Source: Cyclobacteriaceae bacterium (GTDB lineage Bacteria > Bacteroidota > Bacteroidia > Cytophagales > Cyclobacteriaceae). From it: a stretch of DNA of 64,000 nt. The notes below the pieces were generated by a model, which ran no database searches, had not been told where the DNA came from, and saw only the letters and a program-made list of their open reading frames with translations. Each line of letters begins with the position of its first letter. Position 1 is the first letter of the stretch. Of the stretch, positions 41,701-51,316 are shown piece by piece. The stretch spans positions 1 to 64,000 of the forward strand of contig JALHOT010000002.1 of NCBI GenBank assembly GCA_022842845.1. The letters are read 5' to 3'. The position numbers and the translations under genes were made by a program.

Positions 41701-43555
41701 GGCCCTAGCAGGTAAAGATGTACGTTTGCGTTTTAACCTAACTGAAAACGTTGCTGACATTGGTCCTGAAGTAGCTGGTGATGCCGCTATCGAATTTCCC
41801 TTTGCTCAATTTAAAACATCTATACCACGTGCTCATTGGGACCTGAACACACAAAAGATCACTATGTCGAAGGACAAAAACGTTCCTATTGAAGATTCGT
41901 ATTTCTACACCACCCGAAAAGATCTTGACTCATTACGCTTTAATGCCGAGAAAGCCGAGTATGATATTAAGAAACAAGAATTAAAAGTAAGTGGTATTCC
42001 CTACATCATCGTAGCTGATGCTAAAATTACACCCAATAACAATGAGGTATTGATTTTGGAAAATGCACAAATTGGCACACTTAAAAATACAACTATCATT
42101 ATTGATACCCTTAACGGTTACCATAGCTTAACTGATGGGGTGATCGATATTAAATCAAGAAATGAATTTTCAGGGTATGCTACCTATCAGTACGTCAACT
42201 TTTTGAAAGATACCTTCAACATTAAGCTTACAGATTTTCATCTTGAGAATATCTCAACAACAGACTCTGTTAAAAGAATAAGCCGTAAGCGGAGTGAAAA
42301 ATTACAACAAACCGTTGCCACCGGAGCTGTAGATGAAGCCATGAGTTTAGTATTAGGGGCAGGTATGTTCTACAAAGGTGATATGAAAATGTATGCTACC
42401 CGGCCAGCACTGGAACTAGACGGATATGTGAAACTGGATATCAAAAAAATTAAAAACTATAATTCGTGGATTCGCTACGAACAGACAGGTGAAGAAACCG
42501 AGGTTGTTATAAATTATGATAACGCGTTAACAGAAGAAGGAAAAAAAGTAGACGCGGGGTTGCATTTCGATGCAAGTGACAACAGCCTGTACATTTCATT
42601 TCTGAGTGATAAACGAAACGAAGAGGACGAAGATTTCTTTATGCCCAGCGGATCTCTCTTTTATGATCCGGAGGCCAAAGAATATAAAATCGAAGATCTT
42701 GAAAAAGCCGCTGGTAATAAATTATCAGGTAAGGTATTCGCCTATAACGACAATAACCTTAACATTCGATTTGAGGGACCTGTCAATCTCTTAAGCGGTA
42801 ATACTGCTTTTAATGTTAAGGCAACAGTGATTGGTCAGGGCAATCTTGAAACCAATGACATACGCATGAATTCAATGGTGTTGGTGGATGCTAAAATTCC
42901 TACAACTGCTTTCGACATTATGGCGCGTGATATACAAAGCGTTATTGCCAACGAAGGTGCAGGGGAAGGCTTAGGCGATTTGACTGAACTATTATATAAA
43001 GTGGCTGATATCGTAGGCGAGCGTGAAGCAAGGGCTTATGAACAGGCTAGCCAAAAAGGCTATGTTTCTTTGGCAACATTAGCCGCAACAGCAAAACCAC
43101 TCAACTTTGCGAATGTTAATTTTAAATGGTCGCAAGAATATAAGGCTTTCTACAGCGAAGGAAATTTAGGTCTGTCTAATATTGGTCGTGCCGATATCAA
43201 CGGTGCCTTTGAGGGATTTATGGAGGTGAAGAAAAACGAGGATGGCCTTCCTGTATTCAATGTGTTTGTAAAGGCCTCGCCTGAATCATGGTATTCATTT
43301 AGCTATGAAGACAATCGCTTGCTCGTACATTCTTCTAATCAAGCATTTAACAGTGCTGTTGCTAAAAAAACAAATTCAGGTAAAGCCAAGGTGGGAGAAC
43401 TGGTTTTTGTTCCTGGCAGTGATGATGAGACACTGGCCTTTATCAATCGTTTCAGAAGAGATTACTATGGCATAGAGGTGCCGTATAGTTTATCTGCAGG
43501 AGCAACAGGTGCCAAGAAGAAGGAAGAAGAGAAAAAAGAAGATGATGGGTTTTAA
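38762..43555 (+). CDS. Very large secreted beta-rich protein of unknown function
   Basis: A 1597-residue protein with a signal peptide (MTRTLAYLLFFSVISGPLLGQ). The start is TTG at 38762; an in-frame TAA lies at 38747-38749 and there is no ATG in between. After an acidic linker (about 170-210, with D-D-W-G, E-D-V-W-G-D-E) the protein is beta-strand-rich. At least two related modules occur near 840-885 and 925-975: G-N-I-H-L-D-K-R-G-I-R-S-N-G and G-N-I-I-V-S-K-K-G-V-A-G-D-G, which in outline recalls OstA/LptA-type beta-jellyroll repeats. The end is Lys/Glu-rich (KKKEEEKKEDDGF) without a T9SS sorting domain, so periplasmic is the best guess. I do not recognise a named family. Confidence 0.8.
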   Translation: MTRTLAYLLFFSVISGPLLGQQAALIPFQDSVRNALASTRNAEAVTMGDAFVQVWPSLGLPEQKSIQKQITLMRKKGYKLRPQVLNYVGALVHAKQTENVDGPTFTSFLNVSQKVIANYTAAQAINFLNASKIFFEKHALHYDRGFKLYAGKDPYFFDFIEGPKPIDISEEVAPLPLDSLPADDWGSEENNSDESSEDVWGDEAYSQPVDNTPRWMNMVPSVVPPVVEGPVLIFEKTSLNFVTRYDSVFIQNTGGSYAFNIDTFIGEQGDFDFSPALLPADSVFCTLPSYFFKANKPELKVERAMLTYKGKLEQSIPGRFEFKSVPHADSVASTYPTFVSYENNVKHLGVGLSNTTFSGGFSLLGNKITSASAFPGNSVLEISKAGNPLWKAVSSGFTLHKDIITTENARITIYQENDSLTHPMVRLSYKFPSDSAQQLLLLNSKSYMRYAPYSSSFFNVDFLVNKLDWKFMSDSLDLSIEGGRSTVPMIVESANYYDPEDYLALQSEAFNFHPLVIVANYCLKRNIREFYVGDLALALNREVLEMQNAVDFLAQKGMVVFYPQQNFVRVKEKAIQIYKSQQKKSDYDNLKIHSVIDSVSNATLNFAKRQMTIRGVTGFNVSDSLNCIIIPDSAVIVLMQNRDLKFNGRISAGNFEIVGKEFTLKYDSFFISMNQIDSIGFFVLEKNAQGQTVRRRIDNTMQGADSVHAAAAGITRVRSSGGTLYISKPNNKSGRIKTADFPRLDATNGGVIYFDRREILNGAYDRSVFFMVPPFKLDSLNDADPSTINFDGTFASNGMFPNFQEKLHTMPDKTLGFEHTTPGNGYQLFKGDGKLSGNIHLDKRGIRSNGTIDYLATRVRSENFIFYPDSVTAKGTHASMAEQQFGSVIFPQGSFPNYQMTWKPKRDELKLKTTNSDFHFYDSTAQLRGNIIVSKKGVAGDGALKTRGTELISKEMSFASDQFSARHAEFNVLSEDPTKAALAGKDVRLRFNLTENVADIGPEVAGDAAIEFPFAQFKTSIPRAHWDLNTQKITMSKDKNVPIEDSYFYTTRKDLDSLRFNAEKAEYDIKKQELKVSGIPYIIVADAKITPNNNEVLILENAQIGTLKNTTIIIDTLNGYHSLTDGVIDIKSRNEFSGYATYQYVNFLKDTFNIKLTDFHLENISTTDSVKRISRKRSEKLQQTVATGAVDEAMSLVLGAGMFYKGDMKMYATRPALELDGYVKLDIKKIKNYNSWIRYEQTGEETEVVINYDNALTEEGKKVDAGLHFDASDNSLYISFLSDKRNEEDEDFFMPSGSLFYDPEAKEYKIEDLEKAAGNKLSGKVFAYNDNNLNIRFEGPVNLLSGNTAFNVKATVIGQGNLETNDIRMNSMVLVDAKIPTTAFDIMARDIQSVIANEGAGEGLGDLTELLYKVADIVGEREARAYEQASQKGYVSLATLAATAKPLNFANVNFKWSQEYKAFYSEGNLGLSNIGRADINGAFEGFMEVKKNEDGLPVFNVFVKASPESWYSFSYEDNRLLVHSSNQAFNSAVAKKTNSGKAKVGELVFVPGSDDETLAFINRFRRDYYGIEVPYSLSAGATGAKKKEEEKKEDDGF

Positions 43556-43603
43556 ATAATGAATAACTTTTAATAATAATCAGATCAATTTCAATATTCA
43601 ACC

Positions 43604-44959
43604 ATGGTAAAAGAATACATCGCATCAAATCAGGAAAGATTTCTAAACGAGTTGTTCGACTTATTGCGCATACCATCTGTTAGCGCAGACAGTAAACACA
43701 AAGATGATGTGCGCAAAGCGGCAAATTATGTGAAAGCCAAATTAGAAGAAGCTGGGGCCGATACAGTTCAATTAGTTGAGACAAAGGGCCATCCCATCGT
43801 GTTTGGTGAAAAAACAATCAACTCTTCTTTACCCACGGTATTGGTGTATGGACACTATGATGTACAACCAGCCGATCCATTGAACCTGTGGCACTCGCCA
43901 GCATTTGAGCCTGTCGTTAAAGAAGGGAAAATTTATGCAAGAGGTGCCTGCGATGATAAGGGTCAGTTCTACATGCACATCAAAGCCTTCGAAATCATGA
44001 TGAAGCAAAACAGCCTACCCTGTAATGTAAAATTCATGATCGAAGGTGAGGAAGAAGTTGGATCTGATAACCTACCCATCTTCGTTAAAGAATATAAAAA
44101 CAAGCTGAAAGCAGATATTATTTTAATCTCTGATACTTCTCTGATTTCATTAGAACATCCGTCCATAACCGTAGGCTTGCGCGGACTCAGCTATATGGAG
44201 GTAGAAGTAACAGGGCCCAACCGGGATTTGCATTCGGGTGTGTATGGGGGTGCTGTAGCTAATCCCATTAATGTATTGGCTTCTATGATTACCTCTTTGC
44301 ATGATGAGAAAGGTCGTGTAGCCATTCCGGGATTTTACGATAAAGTCGTAAACCTTACACCACAGGAAAGAGAAGCACTTAACAAAGCCCCATTTGCATT
44401 GGAGGAATACAAGAAAGATTTAGACATAGCAGAAACAAGAGGAGAAGACGGATATACAACCATTGAGCGCACAGGTATTCGCCCTACCTTAGATGTTAAT
44501 GGCATCTGGGGAGGCTACATCGGTGAAGGTGCCAAAACCGTATTGCCTTCTAAAGCATCTGCTAAAATATCAATGCGTTTAGTGCCCAACCAAGATAGTG
44601 CAGAAATCACAGCCCTTTTCACAGAGCACTTCAAAGCCATTGCGCCCAAATCAGTAAAAGTTAAAGTTACTGCTCACCATGGTGGTCAGCCTGCTGTTAC
44701 CTCTACAACTTCAAAAGCGTACAAGGCTGCTGAAAAAGCTTTTGAACAGGTGTGGGGTAAAACCCCTATCCCTACTCGCGATGGAGGAAGTATTCCAATT
44801 GTGTCACTATTTAAAAAAGAGCTTGACTTAGAAACAGTGTTGATGGGCTTTGGTCTTGACAGCGATGCTATACACTCACCTAACGAACATTATGGAATCA
44901 AGAACTTCACTTTAGGTATTGAGACCATTGTTGCTTTTTATCAAAACTTTTCAAAATAA
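43604..44959 (+). CDS. M20 family dipeptidase (CNDP-like)
   Basis: Cytoplasmic zinc dipeptidase. Metal-site motifs are V-L-V-Y-G-H-Y-D-V-Q, A-R-G-A-C-D-D-K-G-Q, and the catalytic E-G-E-E-E-V-G-S. A dimerisation domain is inserted at about residues 205-320. 451 residues. The arrangement fits the carnosine dipeptidase-like subgroup that cleaves Xaa-His or general dipeptides. It starts 48 bases after the giant protein gene. Confidence 0.92.
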   Translation: MVKEYIASNQERFLNELFDLLRIPSVSADSKHKDDVRKAANYVKAKLEEAGADTVQLVETKGHPIVFGEKTINSSLPTVLVYGHYDVQPADPLNLWHSPAFEPVVKEGKIYARGACDDKGQFYMHIKAFEIMMKQNSLPCNVKFMIEGEEEVGSDNLPIFVKEYKNKLKADIILISDTSLISLEHPSITVGLRGLSYMEVEVTGPNRDLHSGVYGGAVANPINVLASMITSLHDEKGRVAIPGFYDKVVNLTPQEREALNKAPFALEEYKKDLDIAETRGEDGYTTIERTGIRPTLDVNGIWGGYIGEGAKTVLPSKASAKISMRLVPNQDSAEITALFTEHFKAIAPKSVKVKVTAHHGGQPAVTSTTSKAYKAAEKAFEQVWGKTPIPTRDGGSIPIVSLFKKELDLETVLMGFGLDSDAIHSPNEHYGIKNFTLGIETIVAFYQNFSK

Positions 44960-44973
44960 TTTATTGATTGGAT

Positions 44974-45002
44974 GGAAGCGCCAATGTAGGGTGCTTCCTT
45001 CT
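44974..45002 (+). terminator. Terminator after the M20 gene
   Basis: Nine-base stem GGAAGCGCC (44974-44982) / GGTGCTTCC (44990-44998) with one G-U pair, followed by TTCTTT. Confidence 0.7.
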
Positions 45003-45184
45003 TTGCTCTGTTGTACTATTTCTTTATTCAGACAAAACATTATAGAAGAAAGTATAGCAAAGCTGCAACATAATTTCATATTGAAAATGTAGATAAGTGA
45101 ATGGAAAACCACTTTGAACTATTTACCTATTGTGTAGGTTAGATCATGAAATCGCTAATTTTACAGTTTAGATAACAAAAGAAT

Positions 45185-47263
45185 ATGCGCGCTCTTTTAG
45201 TCATTTTTATAGCCATCTTTTCCGTAGTCAGTTCAAAGGCTCAAATTCTTCAGCCCGCAAAACTCACCGCTGGTAATTCGGTAACCAGTGCTAAAGTCGG
45301 AGACGAGATTGACTTGATATTTAAAGCGCAGATAGATCCGCAATGGTACATCTATTCTTTGGGCTTTGATGAGGATTGTGGCCCTATACCCATGATCATC
45401 ACACTTGATAAACACCCAAGTTTTGAATTGGTTGGAAGTGTTGTCGCTATTAACGATAAAGCCAAGCACGATAAAATATTTGATTGTGATGTGCGGATTT
45501 TTGAAGGCACCGGTGAGTTCCGTCAAAAAATAAAAATACTCAGCAACGATCTTGTGCTAAAAGGAACGTATGAAGGACAGGTTTGCTCCGAAACCGAAGG
45601 TAAATGTGTGCTCTTTGATGGTGACCTGGCCTTTGGAAAAATCGCTGTCACCGGTAAAAATATTACTTCTTCAAAAGCACAAATCAGTGTGGATAACAAA
45701 ACTGTTGATAACAGTAAAGAAATAGCCACTGTAATTGACACAACTGTTGCATCCGTTGTTCCTGCCAAAACATTCTCCACAAATATTACAGGACCCATAC
45801 TCGATGAATCATTAGTTAATCAGGAAGCACAACAACAGTCATTCTGGCTATTTTTTGCACTGGCCTTTGTAGCTGGTCTGGCCGCTTTACTTACACCTTG
45901 CGTGTTTCCTATGATACCCATGACAGTAAGTTTCTTTACTGGTCAGGGCAACTCTAAATTTAAGGCTTTGATGTATGGTTTTTTCATCATTGCCATTTAT
46001 ACATTAATTGGCGCAGCCCTTGCCCCACTGATGGGCCCCGAAACTGCCAACCACCTCTCTACTGAATGGATACCCAACTTAATATTCTTTGCCGTATTCA
46101 TCGTTTTTGGTTTATCCTTCCTCGGGCTTTTCGAAATAACACTACCCAGCTCCGTTGTTAACGCAGCCGACCGACAAGCTGATAAAGGCGGGCTGATTGG
46201 TATCTTCTTCATGGCCTTCACGATTGTACTTGTTTCATTTTCTTGCACTGGCCCTATTGTGGGCAGCATTCTTGTATCTTCTGCAGGAGGAGAATTCATT
46301 AAGCCTATTGTGGGTATGTTTGGTTTTTCTTTAGCCTTTGCTATTCCTTTTACATTGTTTGCATTCTTCCCCGGCTGGCTAAGTTCTCTGCCTAAATCCG
46401 GAGGATGGCTGAACAGTGTGAAGGTTGTTTTAGGATTTCTTGAAATTGCGCTTGCCTTTAAGTTTTTGAGCATTGCCGACCAGGCTTTCCATTGGGGCAT
46501 TCTGGATAGAGAAGTTAACATAGCCATTTGGATTGTCATCGGTTTACTCATAGGTGCCTACTTAATGAGGTGGTTCTTATTACCAGGCGATACCGGTAAA
46601 GACGCTGAAGATAAACGCATCGGAATCCCAAGATTATCATTGGCCATCATTACCTTCACATTCGTTGTGTATTTGATACCGGGCATGTGGGGTGCTCCGC
46701 TGAAAGCTTTAGCGGGTTACCTGCCTCCGCTATATACACACGACTTCAATCTTCTTAAGGTCACACAATCAAGCAATGAAACCTGCGATGAACCAAAGTA
46801 TGCAGACTTCTTACACTTGCCCCATGGCTTAAAAGGTTACTTCGATTATAAGCAAGCATTAGCCTGTGCCCGCCAGCAAAACAAGCCTTTGTTTATCGAC
46901 TTTACCGGCCACGGCTGTACTAATTGCCGTGAAATGGAAGCTGTTGTTTGGAGTGATCCACAGGTTTTAGAACGACTGCAGAATGATTACGTAATCGTTG
47001 CATTATATGTTGATGACAAAACTGAATTACCGGAAAGCGAGTGGTATACCTCTACCTATGACAATAAGGTTAAGAAAACAATAGGTAAACAAAACGCTGA
47101 TTTACAAATCACAAACCTGAAGAACAATGCACAGCCTTTCTACGTATTGCTTGGCACCGATGAAAAAGTTTTGGTCGCTCCTTACGGTTACGATAAAAGT
47201 GTTGAGGACTTTGTGAAATTCTTAGACGAGGGAAAAGAAAAATTCAGCACAAAGGCTCAATAA
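45185..47263 (+). CDS. DsbD-like thiol:disulfide interchange protein
   Basis: Carries electrons from cytoplasmic thioredoxin across the inner membrane to periplasmic thiols. From the N-terminus: signal peptide (cut near S-S-K-A-Q); DsbD-alpha-type domain (about 25-155) with C-S-E-T-E-G-K-C; eight-helix CcdA/DsbD membrane domain (about 215-510) with T-P-C-V-F-P-M-I-P and S-F-S-C-T-G-P; C-terminal thioredoxin domain with G-H-G-C-T-N-C-R. The two membrane cysteines and the C-x-x-C are intact. 692 residues. Likely a complete three-domain DsbD. Confidence 0.9.
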   Translation: MRALLVIFIAIFSVVSSKAQILQPAKLTAGNSVTSAKVGDEIDLIFKAQIDPQWYIYSLGFDEDCGPIPMIITLDKHPSFELVGSVVAINDKAKHDKIFDCDVRIFEGTGEFRQKIKILSNDLVLKGTYEGQVCSETEGKCVLFDGDLAFGKIAVTGKNITSSKAQISVDNKTVDNSKEIATVIDTTVASVVPAKTFSTNITGPILDESLVNQEAQQQSFWLFFALAFVAGLAALLTPCVFPMIPMTVSFFTGQGNSKFKALMYGFFIIAIYTLIGAALAPLMGPETANHLSTEWIPNLIFFAVFIVFGLSFLGLFEITLPSSVVNAADRQADKGGLIGIFFMAFTIVLVSFSCTGPIVGSILVSSAGGEFIKPIVGMFGFSLAFAIPFTLFAFFPGWLSSLPKSGGWLNSVKVVLGFLEIALAFKFLSIADQAFHWGILDREVNIAIWIVIGLLIGAYLMRWFLLPGDTGKDAEDKRIGIPRLSLAIITFTFVVYLIPGMWGAPLKALAGYLPPLYTHDFNLLKVTQSSNETCDEPKYADFLHLPHGLKGYFDYKQALACARQQNKPLFIDFTGHGCTNCREMEAVVWSDPQVLERLQNDYVIVALYVDDKTELPESEWYTSTYDNKVKKTIGKQNADLQITNLKNNAQPFYVLLGTDEKVLVAPYGYDKSVEDFVKFLDEGKEKFSTKAQ

Positions 47264-47272
47264 ATTCTAGAC

Positions 47273-47737
47273 CTAACTATTGAAGTGATACAAGAAAACG
47301 ATGTTGCCTGTAAAGGCTGGCTTAGCATTGCCTTTAATCTCCAGGGTAACCTCCATTTCGGTTTTTGCAATTCCGCGTAAGTTGGTAAGTGCCTCCAACT
47401 TTACGCGTAAGCGCACCTCACTGTTAACCAATACGGCTTGATTGAATTTCAATTTTTCAATGCCATAGTTAACCAACATTTTTACATTCTTGATATCTGC
47501 TATCTCCTCCCACAGATAAGGAACGAGCGATAAAGTAAGGTAGCCGTGTGCTATGGTTGATTTAAACTGACTCTGCGCTGCCCTTTGCGGGTCGGTATGG
47601 ATCCACTGATGGTCGAGGGTGGCATCTGCAAATTTATTTATCTGCTCCTGGGTGATGGTGATGTAACTCGAGACACCGAGTTCATGTCCCACATATTTTT
47701 CAAACTCAGCGATACTTCCGACAGAAAATTTGGTCAT
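47273..47737 (-). CDS. MaoC-like (R)-specific enoyl-CoA hydratase
   Basis: A 154-residue hotdog-fold hydratase. The catalytic dyad is D42 and H47 in F-A-D-A-T-L-D-H-Q-W-I-H-T-D-P (hydratase 2 motif), followed by I-A-H-G-Y-L-T-L-S-L. Converts trans-2-enoyl-CoA to (R)-3-hydroxyacyl-CoA. Convergent with the DsbD gene, nine bases apart. Pathway unassigned; a PHA synthase is not in the window. Confidence 0.9.
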   Translation of the reverse strand: MTKFSVGSIAEFEKYVGHELGVSSYITITQEQINKFADATLDHQWIHTDPQRAAQSQFKSTIAHGYLTLSLVPYLWEEIADIKNVKMLVNYGIEKLKFNQAVLVNSEVRLRVKLEALTNLRGIAKTEMEVTLEIKGNAKPAFTGNIVFLYHFNS

Positions 47738-47840
47738 GCAGATTTATTGGTTAAGAAATATAGGGAGTTTCTGCAATAGAATAAAATCTAAATAGCCAAA
47801 GAACCTATAGCCTTTAGAGTAAAATACGATTTTCATCGTA

Positions 47841-47871
47841 TTGAATTAAGCTGATGCGACACTGAAATTTG
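47841..47871 (+). promoter_or_regulatory. Promoter of the small lipoprotein gene
   Basis: TTG at 47841-47843 and GAAATTTG at 47864-47871 (one mismatch), spacer 20. The transcript would start near 47878, six bases before the ATG, i.e. nearly leaderless. Confidence 0.5.
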
Positions 47872-47883
47872 GTCTAAAAAAAT

Positions 47884-48402
47884 ATGAAAAAATTAATCAT
47901 CCCTTTACTGCTTTCTATTACATGCCTTTCATGCGAACTGCTTGGAGAGGAAGAAGATAGTGGATTTACCTGTACTGGCGATCTGCAAGTGATATCGAGA
48001 GTGACAGAATTAAATACAACTGGCTCTAATATCTACAACTGCTATGACATCAAGGATGTGTTTAAATTTAATAACAGAATTGCAGGGCAATTAAGCGAAT
48101 CGTCCGTTGTCATTGAACTGGAGGGCGCTCAATCCTTTATGACTATCTGGATTGATGTTAGAGAGAAAGAGTTTTTTGAAGCCACCCCCAGTGAAGTGAA
48201 TGGCGTAAGATGGGTTGTATATGATGCCAATAAAATTCCACTGCCTGCTGATTTCTACCCAAGCGAAGCGGTAGTTAGTTCCATTAATGCAAGTGACAAC
48301 ACGGTAAGAATTACCATCAATAATCCCTATTATGCACTCAGCAATACAAGAAGGGTTAACTTCGAACCTATTTCATTTAAAGACCTAAAGGTTCGTATTT
48401 AA
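47884..48402 (+). CDS. Small lipoprotein of unknown function
   Basis: A 172-residue lipoprotein with lipobox C-L-S-C-E after a basic signal sequence. The mature part is beta-rich, with cysteines at C-T-G-D and N-C-Y-D that could pair. No family recognised. Own promoter and a strong terminator make it a single-gene unit. Confidence 0.72.
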   Translation: MKKLIIPLLLSITCLSCELLGEEEDSGFTCTGDLQVISRVTELNTTGSNIYNCYDIKDVFKFNNRIAGQLSESSVVIELEGAQSFMTIWIDVREKEFFEATPSEVNGVRWVVYDANKIPLPADFYPSEAVVSSINASDNTVRITINNPYYALSNTRRVNFEPISFKDLKVRI

Positions 48403-48423
48403 GGTGTCGGTTCTATAAAAAGC

Positions 48424-48458
48424 AAAAGCCATTCTGATTAATCAGAATGGCTTTTTGT
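48424..48458. terminator. Bidirectional terminator between the lipoprotein gene and infB
   Basis: Perfect 32-base palindrome 48424-48455 (arm AAAAGCCATTCTGATT) with T runs on both strands, serving convergent genes. Confidence 0.9.
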
Positions 48459-48472
48459 TATTCAAACTACTC

Positions 48473-51244
48473 TTATAAAGTTCTCTTCACTTCTCTCATT
48501 TCGTAGCTTTCAATTACATCTCCTACGAGTATGTCATCGAAGCCATCAATGCGGATACCGCAATCAAAACCTGTACGAACTTCGCTGGCATCATCTTTCA
48601 TACGCTTCAGTGAGCTTAACTTGCCGGCATAGGTTACAATACCATCGCGGATAAGTCGTATAGGATTGCTTCGCTTAATGGAGCCATCCGTTACCATACA
48701 GCCTGCAATAGTTCCCACTTTTGAAATCTTAAATACTTCGCGTACCTCTGCATTACCTACAATCACTTCTTCTTCCTGAGGTGCTAACATACCTTCCATA
48801 GCAGCCTTCACTTCATTGATAGCATCGTAGATAATTGAGTACATGCGTATTTCAATTTCTTCATTCTCCGCCAAACGCTTGGCCGCACCTGAAGGGCGAA
48901 CCTGGAAGCCAATGATAATGGCATCAGAAGCTGAAGCTAACAATACATCAGATTCTGAGATCTGACCAACACCACGATGGATGATGGCCACCTGAACCTC
49001 AGCAGTTGATAATTTCAATAATGAATCAGACAAGGCTTCAACTGAACCATCCACGTCACCTTTTACAATTACATTCAATTGCTTGAATGACCCAATCGCC
49101 AAACGTCTGCCGATCTCATCAAGCGTAATATGCTTACGTGTACGTATGCTTTGTTCACGCTGTAGTTGCGAACGCTTTCCAGCCAATTCACGTGCCTCAC
49201 GATCGGTTTCCATAATCTGGAACTTCTCACCAGCTTGTGGCGCACCATCCAAACCAAGTACCACTACAGGCGTAGAGGGCCCTGCCTCTTTCACTTTTTT
49301 ACCGGTGTCATCAAACATCGCCTTTACACGACCATAATTGGCACCTGCTACCATAATATCACCAACCTTCAAAGTACCAGCCTGCACCATAATAGTAGCT
49401 ACATAACCGCGGCCTTTATCAAGCGATGCTTCTACAATAGAGCCAACAGCAGGCTTATCAGGATTTGCTTTTAGGTTTAGTAATTCCGCTTCTAATAAAA
49501 CTTTCTCTAATAAATCTTCTACCCCTTGTCCGCTCTTGGCTGAAACTTCCTGGCACTGATATTTACCACCCCACTCTTCAACAAGGATGTTGTTCTTAGA
49601 AAGCGACTCGCGAACCTTATCAGGGTTTGCTGTTGGTTTATCAATTTTATTGATTGCTATAACGATGGGTACACCGGCCACTTGTGCGTGATTGATGGCT
49701 TCTTTGGTTTGAGGCATCACATCATCATCAGCCGCTACCACAATAATGGCAATATCTGTAAGCTTTGCACCACGGGCACGCATCGCAGTAAAGGCTTCGT
49801 GACCCGGAGTATCTAAAAACGCAATTTTATTTCCCTTCTTAGTTATTACATCGTAAGCACCAATGTGCTGCGTAATACCCCCTGCTTCAGAAGCAGTTAC
49901 TTTTGTTTTGCGGATATAGTCAAGCAAGGATGTTTTACCGTGGTCAACGTGGCCCATGATGGTAACAATCGGTGCTCTTGTCTGTAGATCTTCTTCTGCA
50001 TCGGCCTCTAGCTCAACAGCAGTTTCATCTTCAGTAGAAATAAACTGTATCTCGTATCCGAACTCATCAGCAATTACAGTTAAAGCTTCAGCATCCAAAC
50101 GCTGATTGATGGAAACGAACATGCCCAAACCTAGACAGGTTGAGATAACATCGTTAACAGAAACATCCATCATAGAAGCAAGGTCATTGGCAGAAATGAA
50201 TTCTGTTACCTTCAGAATTTTTGATTCCTTCTGTTCTTCAATTGCGCGTTGTTCTGCTGCATCTGTGAAAGCCTGTCGCTTTTCTTTTCTGTATTTAGCA
50301 CCGGTGGCCTTTTTAGTACCTCCACTAAGTTTGGCCAGGGTTGCCTTAATCTTTTCCTGGATTTCCTGTTCAGTAGGTTCTGCCTTAGGTGTACGAGGTG
50401 CTTGCTGTTGCTGAGGACGACCACCGCGTTGAAATTGCTGGGGTCTTGCTCCGCCTTGCTGTCCCTGACCTTGTTGTTGATTAGGTGCAGGGTTGTTAAT
50501 TCTTTTACGGGGACGCTTATGCTTATCATCCCTCACATCAGATGATGCTACAGGATCCTTTTTCTTCTCTGTTGGCAATTGGATTTTGCCTAAAACATTA
50601 AGCCCTTGAAGTTTCTCAGCAGTGGCTTTGATAACCTCTTGAGGTTTTTCTTCAGGAGCCTTTTCAGGTTCTATTGCTTTTGGAAGTTCAATCTCTTTTT
50701 CTTTGACCTTTTCAACAATAGGTGGTGCTGCTGGTTCAGGCTTTTCTTCAACCTTAGGCTCTGGCTTGGCCTCTACCTTTGGCTGTTCGGGCTCCTTCTT
50801 AGCCGGCTCTTCCTTCTTAGTCTTTGGTTTTACTTCGAGGTCAATCTTGTCAACAACCTTTAAGCCCTCAAGCTTGGGCTTTTCTGTTTCTACTTTAGGG
50901 GTAGCTTTAACCTCTTCTTTTGCTTTAACCTCTTTGGCTCCGATGTTTTTTATCAGAACACTTTCCTCTTCTTCAGACTTCTTCTTGTTAACCTCCTTCT
51001 CGGGTTCAATTACAATATTCTCAATGTGCTTAACACCAATCTGAAGGTGAGAAGCTTCGAGTTTTTCGGTAGCAGATGATGCATACTCTTTGGAGAGCAA
51101 TGCGAATTGCTCCGGAGTAAGTTTAGCGTTGGGGTTGTTTTCAACCACATGGCCTTTCTTTGCCAAAAACTCAATAATGGTGTGTAAACCCACATTAAGT
51201 TTTCGGGCTGCCTGGCTCGCTCTTATCATCTTGTCTTCTGCCAT
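48473..51244 (-). CDS. infB: Translation initiation factor IF-2
   Basis: GTPase that brings fMet-tRNA to the 30S subunit. A Lys/Glu/Pro/Gln-rich N-terminal extension of about 330 residues precedes the conserved core. The G domain starts near residue 430 with G-H-V-D-H-G-K-T, then D-T-P-G-H-E-A-F and N-K-I-D. The C-terminal beta-barrels and fMet-tRNA-binding domain follow. Last gene of the rimP-nusA-infB unit, with its own bidirectional terminator. Confidence 0.97.
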   Translation of the reverse strand: MAEDKMIRASQAARKLNVGLHTIIEFLAKKGHVVENNPNAKLTPEQFALLSKEYASSATEKLEASHLQIGVKHIENIVIEPEKEVNKKKSEEEESVLIKNIGAKEVKAKEEVKATPKVETEKPKLEGLKVVDKIDLEVKPKTKKEEPAKKEPEQPKVEAKPEPKVEEKPEPAAPPIVEKVKEKEIELPKAIEPEKAPEEKPQEVIKATAEKLQGLNVLGKIQLPTEKKKDPVASSDVRDDKHKRPRKRINNPAPNQQQGQGQQGGARPQQFQRGGRPQQQQAPRTPKAEPTEQEIQEKIKATLAKLSGGTKKATGAKYRKEKRQAFTDAAEQRAIEEQKESKILKVTEFISANDLASMMDVSVNDVISTCLGLGMFVSINQRLDAEALTVIADEFGYEIQFISTEDETAVELEADAEEDLQTRAPIVTIMGHVDHGKTSLLDYIRKTKVTASEAGGITQHIGAYDVITKKGNKIAFLDTPGHEAFTAMRARGAKLTDIAIIVVAADDDVMPQTKEAINHAQVAGVPIVIAINKIDKPTANPDKVRESLSKNNILVEEWGGKYQCQEVSAKSGQGVEDLLEKVLLEAELLNLKANPDKPAVGSIVEASLDKGRGYVATIMVQAGTLKVGDIMVAGANYGRVKAMFDDTGKKVKEAGPSTPVVVLGLDGAPQAGEKFQIMETDREARELAGKRSQLQREQSIRTRKHITLDEIGRRLAIGSFKQLNVIVKGDVDGSVEALSDSLLKLSTAEVQVAIIHRGVGQISESDVLLASASDAIIIGFQVRPSGAAKRLAENEEIEIRMYSIIYDAINEVKAAMEGMLAPQEEEVIVGNAEVREVFKISKVGTIAGCMVTDGSIKRSNPIRLIRDGIVTYAGKLSSLKRMKDDASEVRTGFDCGIRIDGFDDILVGDVIESYEMREVKRTL

Positions 51245-51316
51245 ACTGTAAGTTTGCTCTTTTTTTTCGGTTAAGCGGTTTCGTTTATGTTAAAAATCGA
51301 TGGATTCATTAAAAAT

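Noticed and set aside
38762-43555. T9SS cargo protein
   Set aside because: The C-terminus is Lys/Glu-rich and lacks the type-A or type-B sorting domain that the 1120-residue protease has.
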